Source: Linnemannia hyalina (Eukaryota; Mortierellomycota; Mortierellomycetes; Mortierellales; Mortierellaceae). From it: DNA of 64,000 nt. The position numbers and the translations under genes were made by a program. Below are positions 1-11,841 of this stretch, in pieces (positions within the stretch are counted from its first letter, which is position 1; each line of letters opens with the position of its first letter). Under the pieces are notes generated by a model. The model was not told the origin of the DNA and made no database searches. It saw only the letters and a program-made list of their open reading frames with translations. The stretch is from assembly GCA_019671135.1 (NCBI GenBank), contig JAHRHY010000028.1, positions 62,001 through 126,000 of the forward strand, written 5' to 3'.

Positions 1-142
1 TCATAACCTCACACCCTCACACCTCCATCACCTGCTCTCTCAATCAATCTTGCCCCTCTCTATTCATCATCGTTCTTACTATCCTCCTTCATCCAACAAG
101 CAACAACTACAACTGCAAGAAAAAGAATAAAGAGATTGCAAT

Positions 143-3100
143 ATGGGCCAAAAGATGTCGTCCGAGGGCGCGATCCACGGCCACGGCTCCAAGCCCGAGG
201 ACTGGTACCTGCCCAACAACAACCACAACAACCCCGGCTCAAAGTCAAAGGGTTATTCCAATAACAACAACAACAACAACAATTCGCGCTCTTCCCCGGC
301 AAGCTCAACAACGGGGCACTTCCAAGGATATCACCGCAACAGAGCATCGTCCTTGACCAACAACAGGAACGTCTCCACCACTTCCTTCGCCAGCAGTGCT
401 CCCAACCAACACCAGCAACGCGGAGCCGCATACCTCCACGCCAACCAGTCTTCCTCCAGCCTCGCCCAGTGGTCCCCTGGACGCAGCAAGAACACCCACT
501 CCCACGCCAAAAAGATTGTCAACATCGGCGAGCCCACCGATATCGAGCATGGCATCCACGTCGAATACAACCACGAACGCCGCAAGTTTATGGGTATCCC
601 CGACGTCTGGCAGAACGAGGTCCCCACCGACGATCCCCTCGACACCACCTGCATCAGCCCCCATCTCGTCCCCACCACACGACACCAGCCCATGCTGAAC
701 CCCAACCTCCCTTCCGAAGGTAATCCATCATCTATGTCCTTTTTCTTCACTCTCATCATCTCTTTTTTTTTATTCGTGCGTTTGTTTGTTTGATTGTCAG
801 TTTGTGCACACAACGAAGAAAGGGTTACTAATTGCCTACTTTGCTTCTTTTTTTTGAACTCTTCCTTTGTTCTGTATACTTCATTTTTTCTCTTTCTCCC
901 TTGTCTTTCATTTGACTGACTTCCTCCAATTGCGCACACCGAATCACTCATCACAGAGCACAAGATCGGATGGCCGTACAACGTTCAACACAAGGCTCAC
1001 GTCGACGTCGATATATCACAGAATGGCAAGGTTGGACTCAAGGTAAGACCTTTTGCTCACTTTGTGTGCGCCTTTTTTTCTTTTCTTTTTGTTTTCTGCT
1101 TTCTGTTTCCCTTTTCTTTTCTTTTCGTTTCCTTCCTTTGCCGACTCTTGCCGTACGCAAACCTGGTGCTCACAAACACATAACACCACACACACACCAT
1201 TCTGACCACAAATCCTTTTCACTCGCCCCTACTCACTCTCGTTCCTTTATCCGTTCCGCCTCTGCATTTCTATAACAACAGGGCCTGCCAAATGAATGGA
1301 TGACAATACTAAAGGAGCAAGGGATCACTGAACAGGAGGTCAAGCAACACCCCCAGGCACTCAGGAAATTGATGCAGCTGCAACTCAACGATCTAGAGTT
1401 GCCCCCACCTTCACGACCACCACCACCTCCACCAAAGCCAAATAATACCCCCCTGTCTGCCCTCGCCAGTGCCCCTGGAGTCGTACCCCGAGGTCCGGAC
1501 ACCAGACTATCACGTCAGGACCAGCCAGGATATTCATTGACGCCCAAAACAGAATTGACCATCAATCCTCGTCGCACCTCCAGTCTCAACCCTGCCGGAC
1601 GCAACCCACTCGAATCCCCCCAGGCCAACAAACTCACCTTCCCAACGACCGGTCGACCATCACCAGCACCACGGACAAATAGCGACAGTTGGGACGCCAA
1701 AACAATGGTTGGATCTGTGCCAAAAACGCCCACCAACTTTGGTATGGGGTCTGTTCGAGAGTCGGACGAGACGCCTCAAGACTATTCACGAACCCGGAAT
1801 CACTCTGCAGGAGCTATACCAGGCGAGGGACGGGATGCATGGAAGCCAAGGGAGAGCGCCGAATCGCATGCCTCATCTAGGACACGGACTACAGATTCGA
1901 CTTGCTCTACACCCAAACTCCAACCACGCGCTTCGGATGCCTCAGAGACAGCGACAGCAGCAACAGCAGCGGCCACAACTCATCACGAAGAGCGGGGTAG
2001 TACAGCATCAACGCCCAGTCAGCCATTACCTGTCCAGTCACCCGCAACACCCAGTCAGCCATTACCTGCCCAGTCAGCCACCTCTGTGTCGGCCCCTTCT
2101 ACCCCTACAGCAGTCGCTGCAACTCCCTCCACTTCGCCACGCAAGCCAGACTCTCACCCAGGACCCATGCGTGCGCCCACGGATTCGAACCCACTGCCTA
2201 TTTCGTCTTACTTCAAGGAGCGGTCTCCTACTGTCGTCACCATCCCTCAGGCAACCAAGAGCACCATTGGTTCTTCGCCCATGTCGCCACCCGTCTCTGG
2301 CAGTACTTCGGCCTCTCCTAGCATCATGACACCTCATCACCTTCGTCGGAAATCGGTCAAGAGCATGTACGTCAACATTCCGACCCCAGCCCATGCCGAT
2401 GTAACATTGGAGAATGGCGACCGTGCGGCTGGTGGAGCCCCTCCAGATGTGAGCGGTGGAGCGATCTCTCGCGAGGAGGAAGAGAAGCGCCAAAAACTCA
2501 TGCCTACCTTGTCGGAGGATTTACTGCGAAAGTATGCTCTGGAACCCGTGGGTTCATCTCCATTGGCCAAGGCGCCAGGAGGGGCTGGTACCGTCAATGG
2601 GTCTTCATCCGCAACAGAGAAGGCACAGGAGACTGAGGAAACGAACGCCGTAGCAGAGTCGAGCCCAGTTCAGGACTGGACTGCAGAGGACAAGGAGGAT
2701 ATCTCCTTTATTGAAGAGTATGGCCTCCAGTCACTTCTCAGCCGTCCCAGACCCAAGGACCCTTATCAGTTGTACGGAGAGATTGTCAAGATTGCAGAGG
2801 GCGAGTCTGGATTTTTGTTCTCGGCCACAGAGACCTCGTCTGGCCAACTGGTTGCGATCAAGATGGTCGCCAAGACGGTGACGGCCAAGATGAAGACGAT
2901 TCGCAACGAGTTGGAGCTGATGAAGGCAAGTCACCACGACAACATTGTCGCCTTTGTGGATTGCCATCTGTCGTCGACGGAGCTCTGGATGGTCATGGAG
3001 CGCATGGATATCTCCCTCGCAGATGTGATCGCGATCAACCCTTACAAGGGCCAGCGTCACCCGGATCAGGGGCTTTTGCAGGAATGTCATATGGCGAGAG

Positions 3101-3764
3101 TTGCCAAGGACATCCTCGAGGCCATATCTTACCTTCACGAGGAGAACCGGATCCATCGTGATATTCGCAGTGACAACATCCTGCTGGATTCCCAGGGACG
3201 AGTCAAGTTGGCGGATTTCGGACACTCGGTGCAGTTGACCAAGGAGCAGCCCAGGAGGAACTCAGTGGTCGGAACACCTTACTGGATGGCACCCGAGGTC
3301 ATCCAGGGCTGGAATTATGGAACTCGTGTCGATGTCTGGAGTTTGGGTATCGTCATGCGCGAGATGATCGAGGGCGAGCCACCATACCTCCACGAGCCCC
3401 CACTTCGCGTAAGTTTTATTCATGTTTATTTTTGCAAAATGCAATCTTGTTATTTGTGCAAGCTACTTGAGGTGATTGCTAACTCGCATTTCTCTTCCCT
3501 TTATGTGCACATTAGGCCATGTTCTTGATTGCGAGTGGAGCGTTACCAGCCATTAAGCATCAGGGACTGGCATCCAAGAGATGCCAATCGTTCGTGGAAG
3601 TGTGTACGTCAGGCGAGGGAGAGGATAGACCAAGTGCTAGTGAGCTGCTATCACATCCATTTTTGGGTCTTGCTTGCGATACCCCGATTATGGCTCAGTT
3701 GCTCACAAGGACATATGAGCTGGAGGCTGCTGCTGGCGATGAAGACGAGGAGGAAGAGGAGTAG
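143..3764 (+). CDS. p21-activated (STE20/PAK) protein kinase with two CRIB motifs
   Basis: Four exons join in phase: 143-719, 957-1042, 1282-3408, 3516-3764 (about 1012 aa). The protein has an Asn/Ser-rich N-terminus and a first CRIB motif near residues 128-140 (IGEPTDIEHGIHV). A second, PAK-typical CRIB/PBD starts near residue 196 (IGWPYNVQHKAHV) and runs through GLPNEWMTIL into exon 3. A roughly 460-residue Ser/Thr/Pro-rich linker with polyproline follows, then a C-terminal kinase domain from about residue 714. The ATP-binding Lys is K748 in VAIK, the DFG Asp is D866, and the activation segment is SVVGTPYWMAPE. The catalytic loop reads HRDIRSDN (about 846-853), with Arg where PAKs have Lys. 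Family knowledge: PAKs are Cdc42/Rac effectors controlling polarity and MAPK signalling. The PAK family call is firm; catalytic competence is open. Confidence 0.93.
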
Positions 3765-3897
3765 AACCCTTCGTTAGTTTTTTTTTCTTTTTTTTTTGGA
3801 CCTTTTTTTTAGCGTTTTCTTTTTCATCTACCGTTCTCCTTTCTGATCTTTGGAGCATCTTTACAAGTCATGATCATTTCAACAGAACGATGGTCTT

Positions 3898-3904
3898 AAA
3901 TAAA
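3898..3904 (+). promoter_or_regulatory. Candidate polyadenylation signal of the PAK gene
   Basis: An AATAAA hexamer lies about 135 nt past the PAK stop codon, after a T-rich 3' UTR and just before the convergent 3' end of the helicase gene. It is a motif match only. Confidence 0.4.
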
Positions 3905-3980
3905 GAGAAAGAAAAAGCGAAATGAAAGGTGATGAAAAAATGTGTGGATGCAATGTTATTAAAATGCTATGCTTGTGTGT

Positions 3981-6900
3981 CTATGCAGTGGTAGTGGTAG
4001 GAGAAGCCTTCTTCTTGGTGGACTTCTTCTGCGCCTTGATATCCTCCAAGGCGGTGGACTTGATGTGGGCAGGCATCAACGGGTTATGGTTCGCAGAGTC
4101 CCTCAACCGATCAGCCAGGTCCCGGATGGCTCCCGAGGTAATATACTTGGCAGAGGCACCCTGGGGCATCATCCTTGTCTGGAGCATGGACTTCAATTCT
4201 GCGCGCATGGCCTTGATCTTGTTCTTGCGGCCCGTCATTGCAGAGTTGTCCTCGTCGTCACCTCCCTTGTTCTTTGAGGACTTTGGGGCAGCGTTGAGGA
4301 CGTCTTCATCCAAGATGATATCCATCGCCTCTGCGGATTTCAACATCCAGTCGTCTTGATGGGCCGACTAGTGAGATTAGAAAAAAAGGGAGAGGAAGAA
4401 TTAATTAGCATGTGTATTCGTACCACATGATACTCGGTAATTGCGAAAGAGGAAAACAACATACCTTTTGGACGCGATGCTCTTGTTCATCAATCTTCTT
4501 GGCAAGGGCGACGCGCTTCTTCATATCGTTGATAACTCCACGGTCGATAGGGAAATCAGGGATACCACCGGTCTGGTCCTTCTTGAGGGTGATGCACATC
4601 TTCCTGTAGAGCTGGACCTCGTCGGGTCCACAGATCAACAACGAAATACCCTCGTTCTCGGCACGAGCAGTACGACCGGACCGGTGGACATAGATATCTC
4701 CGGAACGAGGTACCTGGTAGTGGATAACATGGTCGACCAAGGGAATATCCAAACCACGAGCAGCCACATCCGAGGCAATCATGAATGCAAAGGGGTTCGA
4801 CTTGAACCGGTCCAAGTTCTTGAGACGCTGACGCTGCTGCATCTGGGCATGCATGCCCAGAGCCTCGATCCCGAGCAGCTGCATCATTGGAACCAGGTGA
4901 CGGATAGCATCGATCGAATTCACAAAGACCAGGGTGCGACCGGGGTACTTCTTGGCAAAGTAGTACAAGTACAGGTCCTTCTCGTTCGTCAAGCAGTCAA
5001 TCTTGGCCTCCAAAAGCTTTGCCGCGACAATTTTCTCAGAACCGACGTTGACCAGGGCGGGCAACTCGTCATGGAACTCGATCCTCTCCATCAAATCCTC
5101 GAGGGTACCCTCCGCCGACTGCTCAGCAGACTTGGCCTTGCTCTTCTTGCGGGTCAAGTTCAACGATAGCTCCTTGGACAATGTCGCAGTGAAGATGAAG
5201 GTCTGGCGAAGGGACTCGTAGTCGGTCCTGGCAATCGAGGTAGGCTTGACGGTGTCCTCCTTGTTCTTGCCGTCCTTCTTCTCCTGGTCGTCATCATCGG
5301 CATCGTTGGTGGCCTTAGCAGCAGCGGCTGCCTTGACGTGTTGATCCCAATCGCTGGTCTTCTCGCGCTTGCGCTCCAACAGCTTCAAGATATTGCTCAA
5401 CTCCTCGAAATGTCCCGACTCCAGCATGCGATCAGCCTCATCCAGAACCAAGAACTTTGCCTGGATCAATCGCTCGGAATACGTTGGGTTGGTCGAAATC
5501 AACTCCCAAAGTCGACCTGGGGTTGCAACAACAATCGCAGGGTTCCTGTCCAACTGTCTTGTCTGCTTCTGGACCGACATGCCTCCGACAATAGGTACCA
5601 CATGGTGTCCTGTAAACTGAGTAAATGCCACCAAGTGATCCTTAACCTGGATGGCCAACTCACGGGTAGGAGTCAAGATAAGGGCAGTGAGAGATTCGTT
5701 AAGGGGGCTGTTGCTCTCTTTGGCAAAGGCGGCCTGTTGAGCAAGGCATTGGATGATGGGGAAACCGAAGGCCAACGTCTTTCCAGATCCTGTCTCGGCA
5801 ACACCGATAACGTCGCGTCCAGCCAAGGCCAGAGGCAAGGCCTGTTCCTGAATCTGAGAGGGCTTGGTGAACTTTTGCTTCTTCAGTCCGTTCTCGATCA
5901 TGGGCGAGAGGTTGTAGTCCTTCCATGCCGAAATGTCAAAATCTATCATACAAAAGAGCCGAAGATATATAACACGAATGTTAGCGTGCAGATATAATAG
6001 GATAAAAGAGTCCAAAATAGCAGCGACACAAGGACAGGGTAACTTACCGAGATCGACCCCCTCCATGGGGTTATAGACCTCCTTGGGCTCTTCCTCGGCC
6101 TTCAGGGCAGCCTTTTCAGCCTTGGCCTCGGCACGCTTGGCCTTGAACTCCTCCGCTCTGAGAGTGGCCTTCTCCTTCTTGGACAACTTCTTAGGTGCAG
6201 CCTCGGATACCTCCTTGGTTTCTTCCTCAGCGTCCCCCTCTAATCCAGAAGCGATGGTAGCAGTCTCCTGCTCCTTTTTCTCAGCCTTGGCGGATTGCTC
6301 CTTGACCTCCTTCTGCTTCTTCTCCTTCTTTTCCTTCTTCTCTTTGACGGGTGCTTCAGCCTTCTTGGCGACAGGTTCCTTCACTTCGTCATCGATGTCC
6401 ATCTGGTTATCGTCACCCTCGGGTTCAGCCATGACAGCGTCACCTTCGGTGTCCTGCACTCCCTCCTGCTGTTGCTTGATGAGAGTATCCTCATCAAAGG
6501 TGTCGATATCGTAAAAGACCTCGCCATTCTCGACAAACAGAGGCTCCGAGTGCTTGACATTCTTGCCCTTCTTTGCTGCCGCAGACTTTGCATCGTGCTA
6601 ATAACATGCATGGTAATATGAGGAAAATGTTAGGTCCATATCATACTCAAATAAACAATGGCGCGGCTGTTATCCTAGCTATATGTTTACCTTGAAGACG
6701 ATGGTCTTTCCTGTGAGATCGCTACCTTCGTAGGCAACCTGGACATCATCCAGTTCCTCAAGACACAGGAAACCATCCATATCGTCCATCATGATGCCCT
6801 CAGTGCTGACAGGAGTCCAACCCCAGTCGTCCATCCTTCCATAGTCTGCGATCACAATCTCACCACCGCCTGGAAGCTTCTTGACTCCCTTGCCACCCTT

Positions 6901-7281
6901 CTTTCCCTTGGCAGCAGCTTTCTTGTTGGCGGCCTTGGCGGCCTTCTTGGAGATGAGGACGGGTTCTGGGTTGGAGGGAAGGTCAGGAACGTCGAAGAGG
7001 GAGACCTGATTCCAGCTCTTCTCGTCCTCGGTCATTGACTTTTCTGTGGATGCAGCCTGGTGGCGGGCACGCTTGCGTTGTGATTTCGAGAGCTCGTTCT
7101 TGGTGTCGTTATCTCCTCCATCCGTGGTATCGTGTTCTCCGTCCGAGTTGTTATTGTCGTTATCGTGAGAGGTGGTATCGGTTTTTTTTGTAGAGGTGTT
7201 GAGGGCAGAGCCCTTTTTCCTTTTGGCGTTGGACCGCTTTGCTGGTGCGGGGGTAGGGTTGTCTTCTACGTGCCAGGCCAT
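3981..7281 (-). CDS. MAK5: DEAD-box ATP-dependent RNA helicase, MAK5/DDX24 type
   Basis: Four exons in phase: 7281-6691, 6597-6048, 5942-4465, 4367-3981 (about 1001 aa). A Lys/Glu/Ala-rich N-terminal third precedes the helicase core. The Q motif is KPSQIQEQALP (about 407-417) and Walker A is AETGSGKT (429-436). PTRELA, TPGRLW, DEAD in VLDEADRM, TATLS, and the motif VI region HRSGRTAR follow. A Lys/Asp-rich insertion sits between DEAD and TATLS, as in Mak5/DDX24. The C-terminal HQDDWMLKSAEAMDI block is typical of this subfamily. Known role: a nucleolar helicase needed for 60S ribosomal subunit biogenesis. The 105-nt intron at 5943-6047 is a multiple of three with no in-frame stop, so it reads as an open insertion if retained. 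The 3' end converges with the PAK gene. Confidence 0.92.
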
Positions 7282-7405
7282 TGCGTTGTGGATGGAAGGG
7301 AGAGGGGGAGAGAAGGAGAGGGTAGGGTGAATGGGGAGAGAATGAGTGTGGCGGAGATAATAGAAGCGACTGCACACTCTTGTTGGGCCTGGTTGTTGGA
7401 GACTC

Positions 7406-7406
<1 letters not shown>

Positions 7407-7437
<31 letters not shown>
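7407..7437. repeat. Poly(A) homopolymer, 31 A
   Basis: An uninterrupted run of A on the + strand (T on the strand of MAK5), about 125 bp upstream of the MAK5 start codon. It could be a poly(dA:dT) promoter element; no coding role. Confidence 0.8.
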
Positions 7438-7441
<4 letters not shown>

Positions 7442-7948
7442 CAAATTTGATGAAAACAGACAAGCCACCGACAGTCACATATGCAAAAATCAGGCACAAC
7501 GCTAACGTAACGAAGGTGTCAAGGACAACCACAACTGACATGCGAATGAATGTGAACAAAAGGACGGCATGTCCAACCATTTCACCATTTGTCATTTTCA
7601 TTGTATTTTTTGAATTTTAGAAGATAAGAAGAAACCCGCCAGGGGCGGGACCAAAAATATGGATCAACTCCATTGTGTATGGCTGCAACTCGAAAACGTC
7701 AGGTAAAAGGCATGATGTTTGTTCGGAATAGTTATAACCACTGGAGCGCGATAGAGAAGCGAAGAAAAACTCAGTCCTCTTTCTTTGTACTCGAATGACT
7801 GCTTCTTCTTTTGAGTCTTCTCTTTCGCTCTCTATTTGGGTCCATCGAATCCATGGGGCGTAGCCTCGAGATCAACATTGAACTTTAACACCCCCATCTT
7901 CATCTTGTAAGTGAGACTGTCAAATGCATGGAGAAGGTAAGGAATGTG

Positions 7949-8895
7949 CTACCATGGCCAGTCCTCATAATGTGTACCTGCACATCTACCAAGTTTGGCG
8001 ACTTGCTGCTCAGTGACACCCTCAAAGGCGTGTTCGTCCAGTAACCCAAACATTAAAAGAACCTCAACATCTCCACTCCGGCTGTCTGCCAAAAAAGTCC
8101 AAGGTGGCTTTGGTCTTCTGGCTCCACAGGTGGATTCAAGCGTTCCCGATGTCGTTGTGCTCTGATTTTCCACCCACTGTAAGTTAATTCTGACGGTCCG
8201 TCTTTTCAAAAGACATTTGGACGCCCCACTGAAACAACTGAACCGCTATCTCGTTGACCTCCATCTACTCAAAGTCTAGTTGAAGTGGTGATGGTACCGC
8301 CCACTAAGGGTCCCAATGGTCGGCTGTGCTCTCGTCCGAGTCGGGTGGGTTGGGAGGCGAAATACCCCACAACTTCCACAGAGTCGTCGGAGTCATCTCC
8401 GCTGTCGCCTGTTCAAGATAAGTGGTGTTGGTTATCATAGGTCCCATTTGTTGTATAGCCTCTCGTCCAAGTCGAGCGAGTCAAGGGTAACACATCCACC
8501 ACCTCCACCGAGTCGTCTGAGCTCCAGTTCAAGTCTAAGTGTAGAAATAATATAGACACACTTGTATAGTGTCGACTGATTCTGTCTCATGCATTGGCTC
8601 TGAAATATTGCTGGTTGATGTCCGTTCCTGCTACTATATCTCCGGGCAGGATTCGTAGTGCGAGATGTACCATGGGCCTTTCCTCCTGAATGGCTTCCTC
8701 TGATCTCCATGACAGTTACGGAGTAAAAGCATGAGAGACAGACAAAAAGAAGAGCAGGAAGTCTTCGAACCTTGCGCTCTGGTCGTATGTCAACGTTGTT
8801 TTCGCACGTACGTGGTATTGTACTACTGGATCTGCAGAGCGGTCACCCCTCTTGGATCTCAAGGATAAGGCGATATGCAAAGACGTAGCGGTCAT
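7949..8895 (-). pseudogene. Decayed coding relic, unknown family
   Basis: One minus-strand frame stays readable from 8895 down to about 8272, roughly 200 codons with only three in-frame stops (8716-8718, 8587-8589, 8413-8415) before another at 8269-8271. A second readable stretch, in another frame, runs 8209-7949. Random DNA would be expected to give about three times as many stops. The frame carries two copies of an acidic motif, SDDSVEVV, 43 codons apart, each followed by a TR-containing tail; this matches a degenerate DNA duplication (8331-8391 and 8461-8520). No function is recognised. It could also be a fast-evolving or intron-split gene rather than a dead one. Confidence 0.3.
8331..8520. 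repeat. Degenerate direct repeat, two copies of about 60 bp
   Basis: Copies at about 8331-8391 and 8461-8520 share CTCGTCC-AGTCG at the left and GAGTCGTC-GA at the right, offset by 129-131 bp. Inside the minus-strand relic they encode the repeated SDDSVEVV motif. Confidence 0.55.
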
Positions 8896-9733
8896 TTACG
8901 CCGAGTAGGCCAATCTAGACGAAATTCTAGGCCGACTCGACAAACCGCAGAAGAGCTAGAATATTGACGGATGGTGGCAGGACACTAACATCGACATCGA
9001 AAATGATCTCTGTCGGAAAATAGAATCCAGACTAGACGGTGATTTCATCACGACCACGCCGAGAAGCTGTTCTAGCAGCGATAATCTCATCTTCGCCCAA
9101 TGAAAGGATAGCCACCTTATGTAAACAGACAAAAAATATAATGCTCGTGCGTCGCAACCACAGGATGTATAATTTAAACTCTACCAGTGGATTCGAAGGT
9201 CGACAACACTATGTTAACGTTTGATCGTCGCCCAGTACCACAAAAGCCAAAGACGAGAGTTTAGAGCTCTTCACTCTCATGGAGCAGTAACAGTTGTTAT
9301 CTTTTCTTCGCTTTAAGTTGTGAACGTGGAAGAAAGAAGACGGACAAAGAGAGAAAAATGAGAATATAATGCTTCTTTGACTTTTCTTCTGCGATGCCAA
9401 ACTTTAAAGGACTTTGGTACGAATTATCCATGGATCGTCAATCACATCGCGTCATCACAACAGCCCAACCTTTTCTTTTCACAGTGGCGAGCCCAGTTCA
9501 AGCACCCTATGCGCCACACAGAAGAATGGAACATTCGATTTAACTGGATATCCTCGCCCTTTTCGTCGACTTTTGCAAAACGATCCACCGTAGCCACACT
9601 AAACCTAATAAAAAGGCCCAACTCCAATCCACACTTTCTCGAAAAACAAAACTCTCCAGAAACAACTCTTAAACTCATTCTTCGATCTTCTCACCCAACT
9701 CCTTTTCTTCCATCTCCATCCTGAGTCCTCGTC

Positions 9734-10282
9734 ATGCAGCTCCCAACTCAAAAAATCTTCTATTTTCGAGTCTTGATCCTTGTGTTTGCGCTTATCAATG
9801 CCAGTCTCATCATTGACTACTGGGTATACTGCAACAAGATAGGATTCAAGAACGAAATTGTGTGGGATATCCTGGTCGGTCACGCCGTCTCGTTGCTCCT
9901 CACCCCCATTTCTGCCTTTGTCGCACTTGGTACCAGACCTCGCTGGCTCTCTGTCAACTACCGCTTTTGCTCAATGCTTCTTGTTGCTGCCGTTCTCCTT
10001 GTTGCAAAGTCCCATAACCTCTACAGGTACTTGGAGCAACACGCGGAGCACAACCGGATCTGTAGCACGGCATCCGACGACATTATTATCTGCAGAACTG
10101 AACAAAAAACGCTATTCTCGTTCGTTATGAGCATGAATGAGGCCCCCTGCGCCTTTTTTCTCGCCTTCCTGGTCATTGTCGAAGCCATTGTTACTCTGAG
10201 AATGGACAAGCGAGCCCAAGATACCTCAAAGTTGGCCGCCACTCAAGACCTTGAGAGCAGCCAGTCTGCTCAAAAGGCCTAA
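9734..10282 (+). CDS. Four-transmembrane protein, MARVEL-like topology
   Basis: Single-exon ORF of 182 aa. Four hydrophobic segments are visible at about residues 7-30, 42-62, 79-95 and 133-155. The C-terminus is short and hydrophilic (Lys/Gln/Ser). A loop between segments 3 and 4 holds two Cys (about 109 and 119) that could form a disulfide. The layout resembles small MARVEL-like fungal membrane proteins, but I see no diagnostic motif. A similar protein lies at 52649-53155. Function unknown. Confidence 0.75.
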   Translation: MQLPTQKIFYFRVLILVFALINASLIIDYWVYCNKIGFKNEIVWDILVGHAVSLLLTPISAFVALGTRPRWLSVNYRFCSMLLVAAVLLVAKSHNLYRYLEQHAEHNRICSTASDDIIICRTEQKTLFSFVMSMNEAPCAFFLAFLVIVEAIVTLRMDKRAQDTSKLAATQDLESSQSAQKA

Positions 10283-11841
10283 CTTAGCCATAAGTTCGTC
10301 CTCACTCCCTCCTTTTATTTTTTGACCAACACGTTAGTTTTTATTCGCTTTCTTTTATTGTGTACCTTTCATCCCCTTTTGTCAGATAGCCCCATTTTCG
10401 TTGACACGCGCTATCAATGAGGAAGCAGCAAAAAAGTGAATACAGCGGTCATTTAAGGCGTGGCTGTACGACCACTTGCACATTTTTGTCTTTTGATTTG
10501 ACAGCTGTAAAGAGGGACGTGTCATGCCTTTTTGATAAAAGTGAACAGGTACACCTGTTCATTGTTATTATCAGCAGAGTGGCACAGGCATTCATTCAGA
10601 GTACTCTGCGTCCTAGCTTTATGTTGGCATAACCCAAAGGAAACGATGCCCAAGGTACAATTGTTCCCAGAGCCGCTTTGTCTTTTTTTTGCGTGTCGAA
10701 TTCTTATGCCCAAGTGATGCGATTCGAAGGCGATAAACCCCATGGTCTCATAGTATGATCGTCCCCCTTCCTCTCGCACGTCTGACATGGACTACCTTGT
10801 AATCTTTAGAGCGATATGACGATATGACTGCGGCGATGGATCTTGCAGAGTTGAAATGTGATATTCCTGTGTGGGTGTGTTCTTCAGCTTCTTGGTGGCG
10901 CTTGAGGTTCGGTTTTGATCGGAGGCGGTACAACACTGCAAAATAAGGTCGATTTCTGGATAGCTTTACCAAAGTATGCACAGCAACAGCCGGTTACCAG
11001 CGAAACCGGGATCGAGTTGGTTCAGTTGTATTATGGCGAGCTTCAGGAACCAATGCGCACTGACGGCAAGATCGAGGCTTAGAACCGTTTCTTATACCCT
11101 AAAACACCTTCATAATACATCGATCTGGTAGTCCTTTTCTCACTGTTATTGTTCATTGAACAGAGCTGGCCATCTGGTTCCTGGTCAAATGTGGGATAAA
11201 AGAGATAATACCAGGTACAGTACACACAAAAACCCGCAATTATTCGGGCTCACTTACACAAGCAGAAAAAAAAGAACAAGGAACCCCAAATACCACCGAA
11301 CTGTTCGCGTGTGTGTAGCGCTACTTTTTTTTTTAAAAAAATAATCACGAATGAGGGTAAAGTAAGAAGCAACAGACTGAGTCGCATGCAACACAGGGAT
11401 ACTTAACGTAGCTGTCCTCATTTCCATGGTTGGAGGAGGAACGAGATGGAGACAAGGCTCAAAAATCAGACGAGACGTTAATACCGTTTTGATTCATATG
11501 GGACTATCGTCGCCATTGTGGTCGACTTGTAGGAACAACTACAACAACAACTGCAACTGGGAACAATCGGACAAAGACACAGTTGCTGCCGGGATCGAGC
11601 TCGGCGGATCAGACGGTAAGTTCCAGGAACCTGGATTGTTTGAAGGGAAGATTAGTCTAGATACATATCGTTAAAAAGTGCAGCTCGAGTGAAAAAAAAG
11701 TAGTTATTATTTGGTACTTGTACATGTTGTGCTTGCTAAAAAAAATGAGAATCGCCCAATATCCTTCCTCCTTCCTTCCTTAATCACCCCAACACCCCAG
11801 CTCCCTCCGGAACAGAAAAAAAAAACAAAGCAAGAAGAGAA
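10283..11841. other. Convergent intergenic region
   Basis: About 1.56 kb between the 3' ends of the four-TM gene (+) and INO80 (-). Only short overlapping ORFs without recognisable domains are present. I see nothing specific. Confidence 0.6.

Larger units (their letters stand above)
7438..9733. other. Intergenic region between MAK5 and the four-TM gene
   Basis: About 2.3 kb with no intact gene that I recognise. The left end should hold the MAK5 promoter and the right end the promoter of the 9734 gene. The middle carries the minus-strand coding relic listed separately. Confidence 0.6.

Noticed and set aside
7407..7437. Poly(A) runs at 7407 and 24326 as retrogene tails
   Set aside because: No intron-less gene copy or target-site duplication was seen next to them; simple homopolymers are the easier reading.
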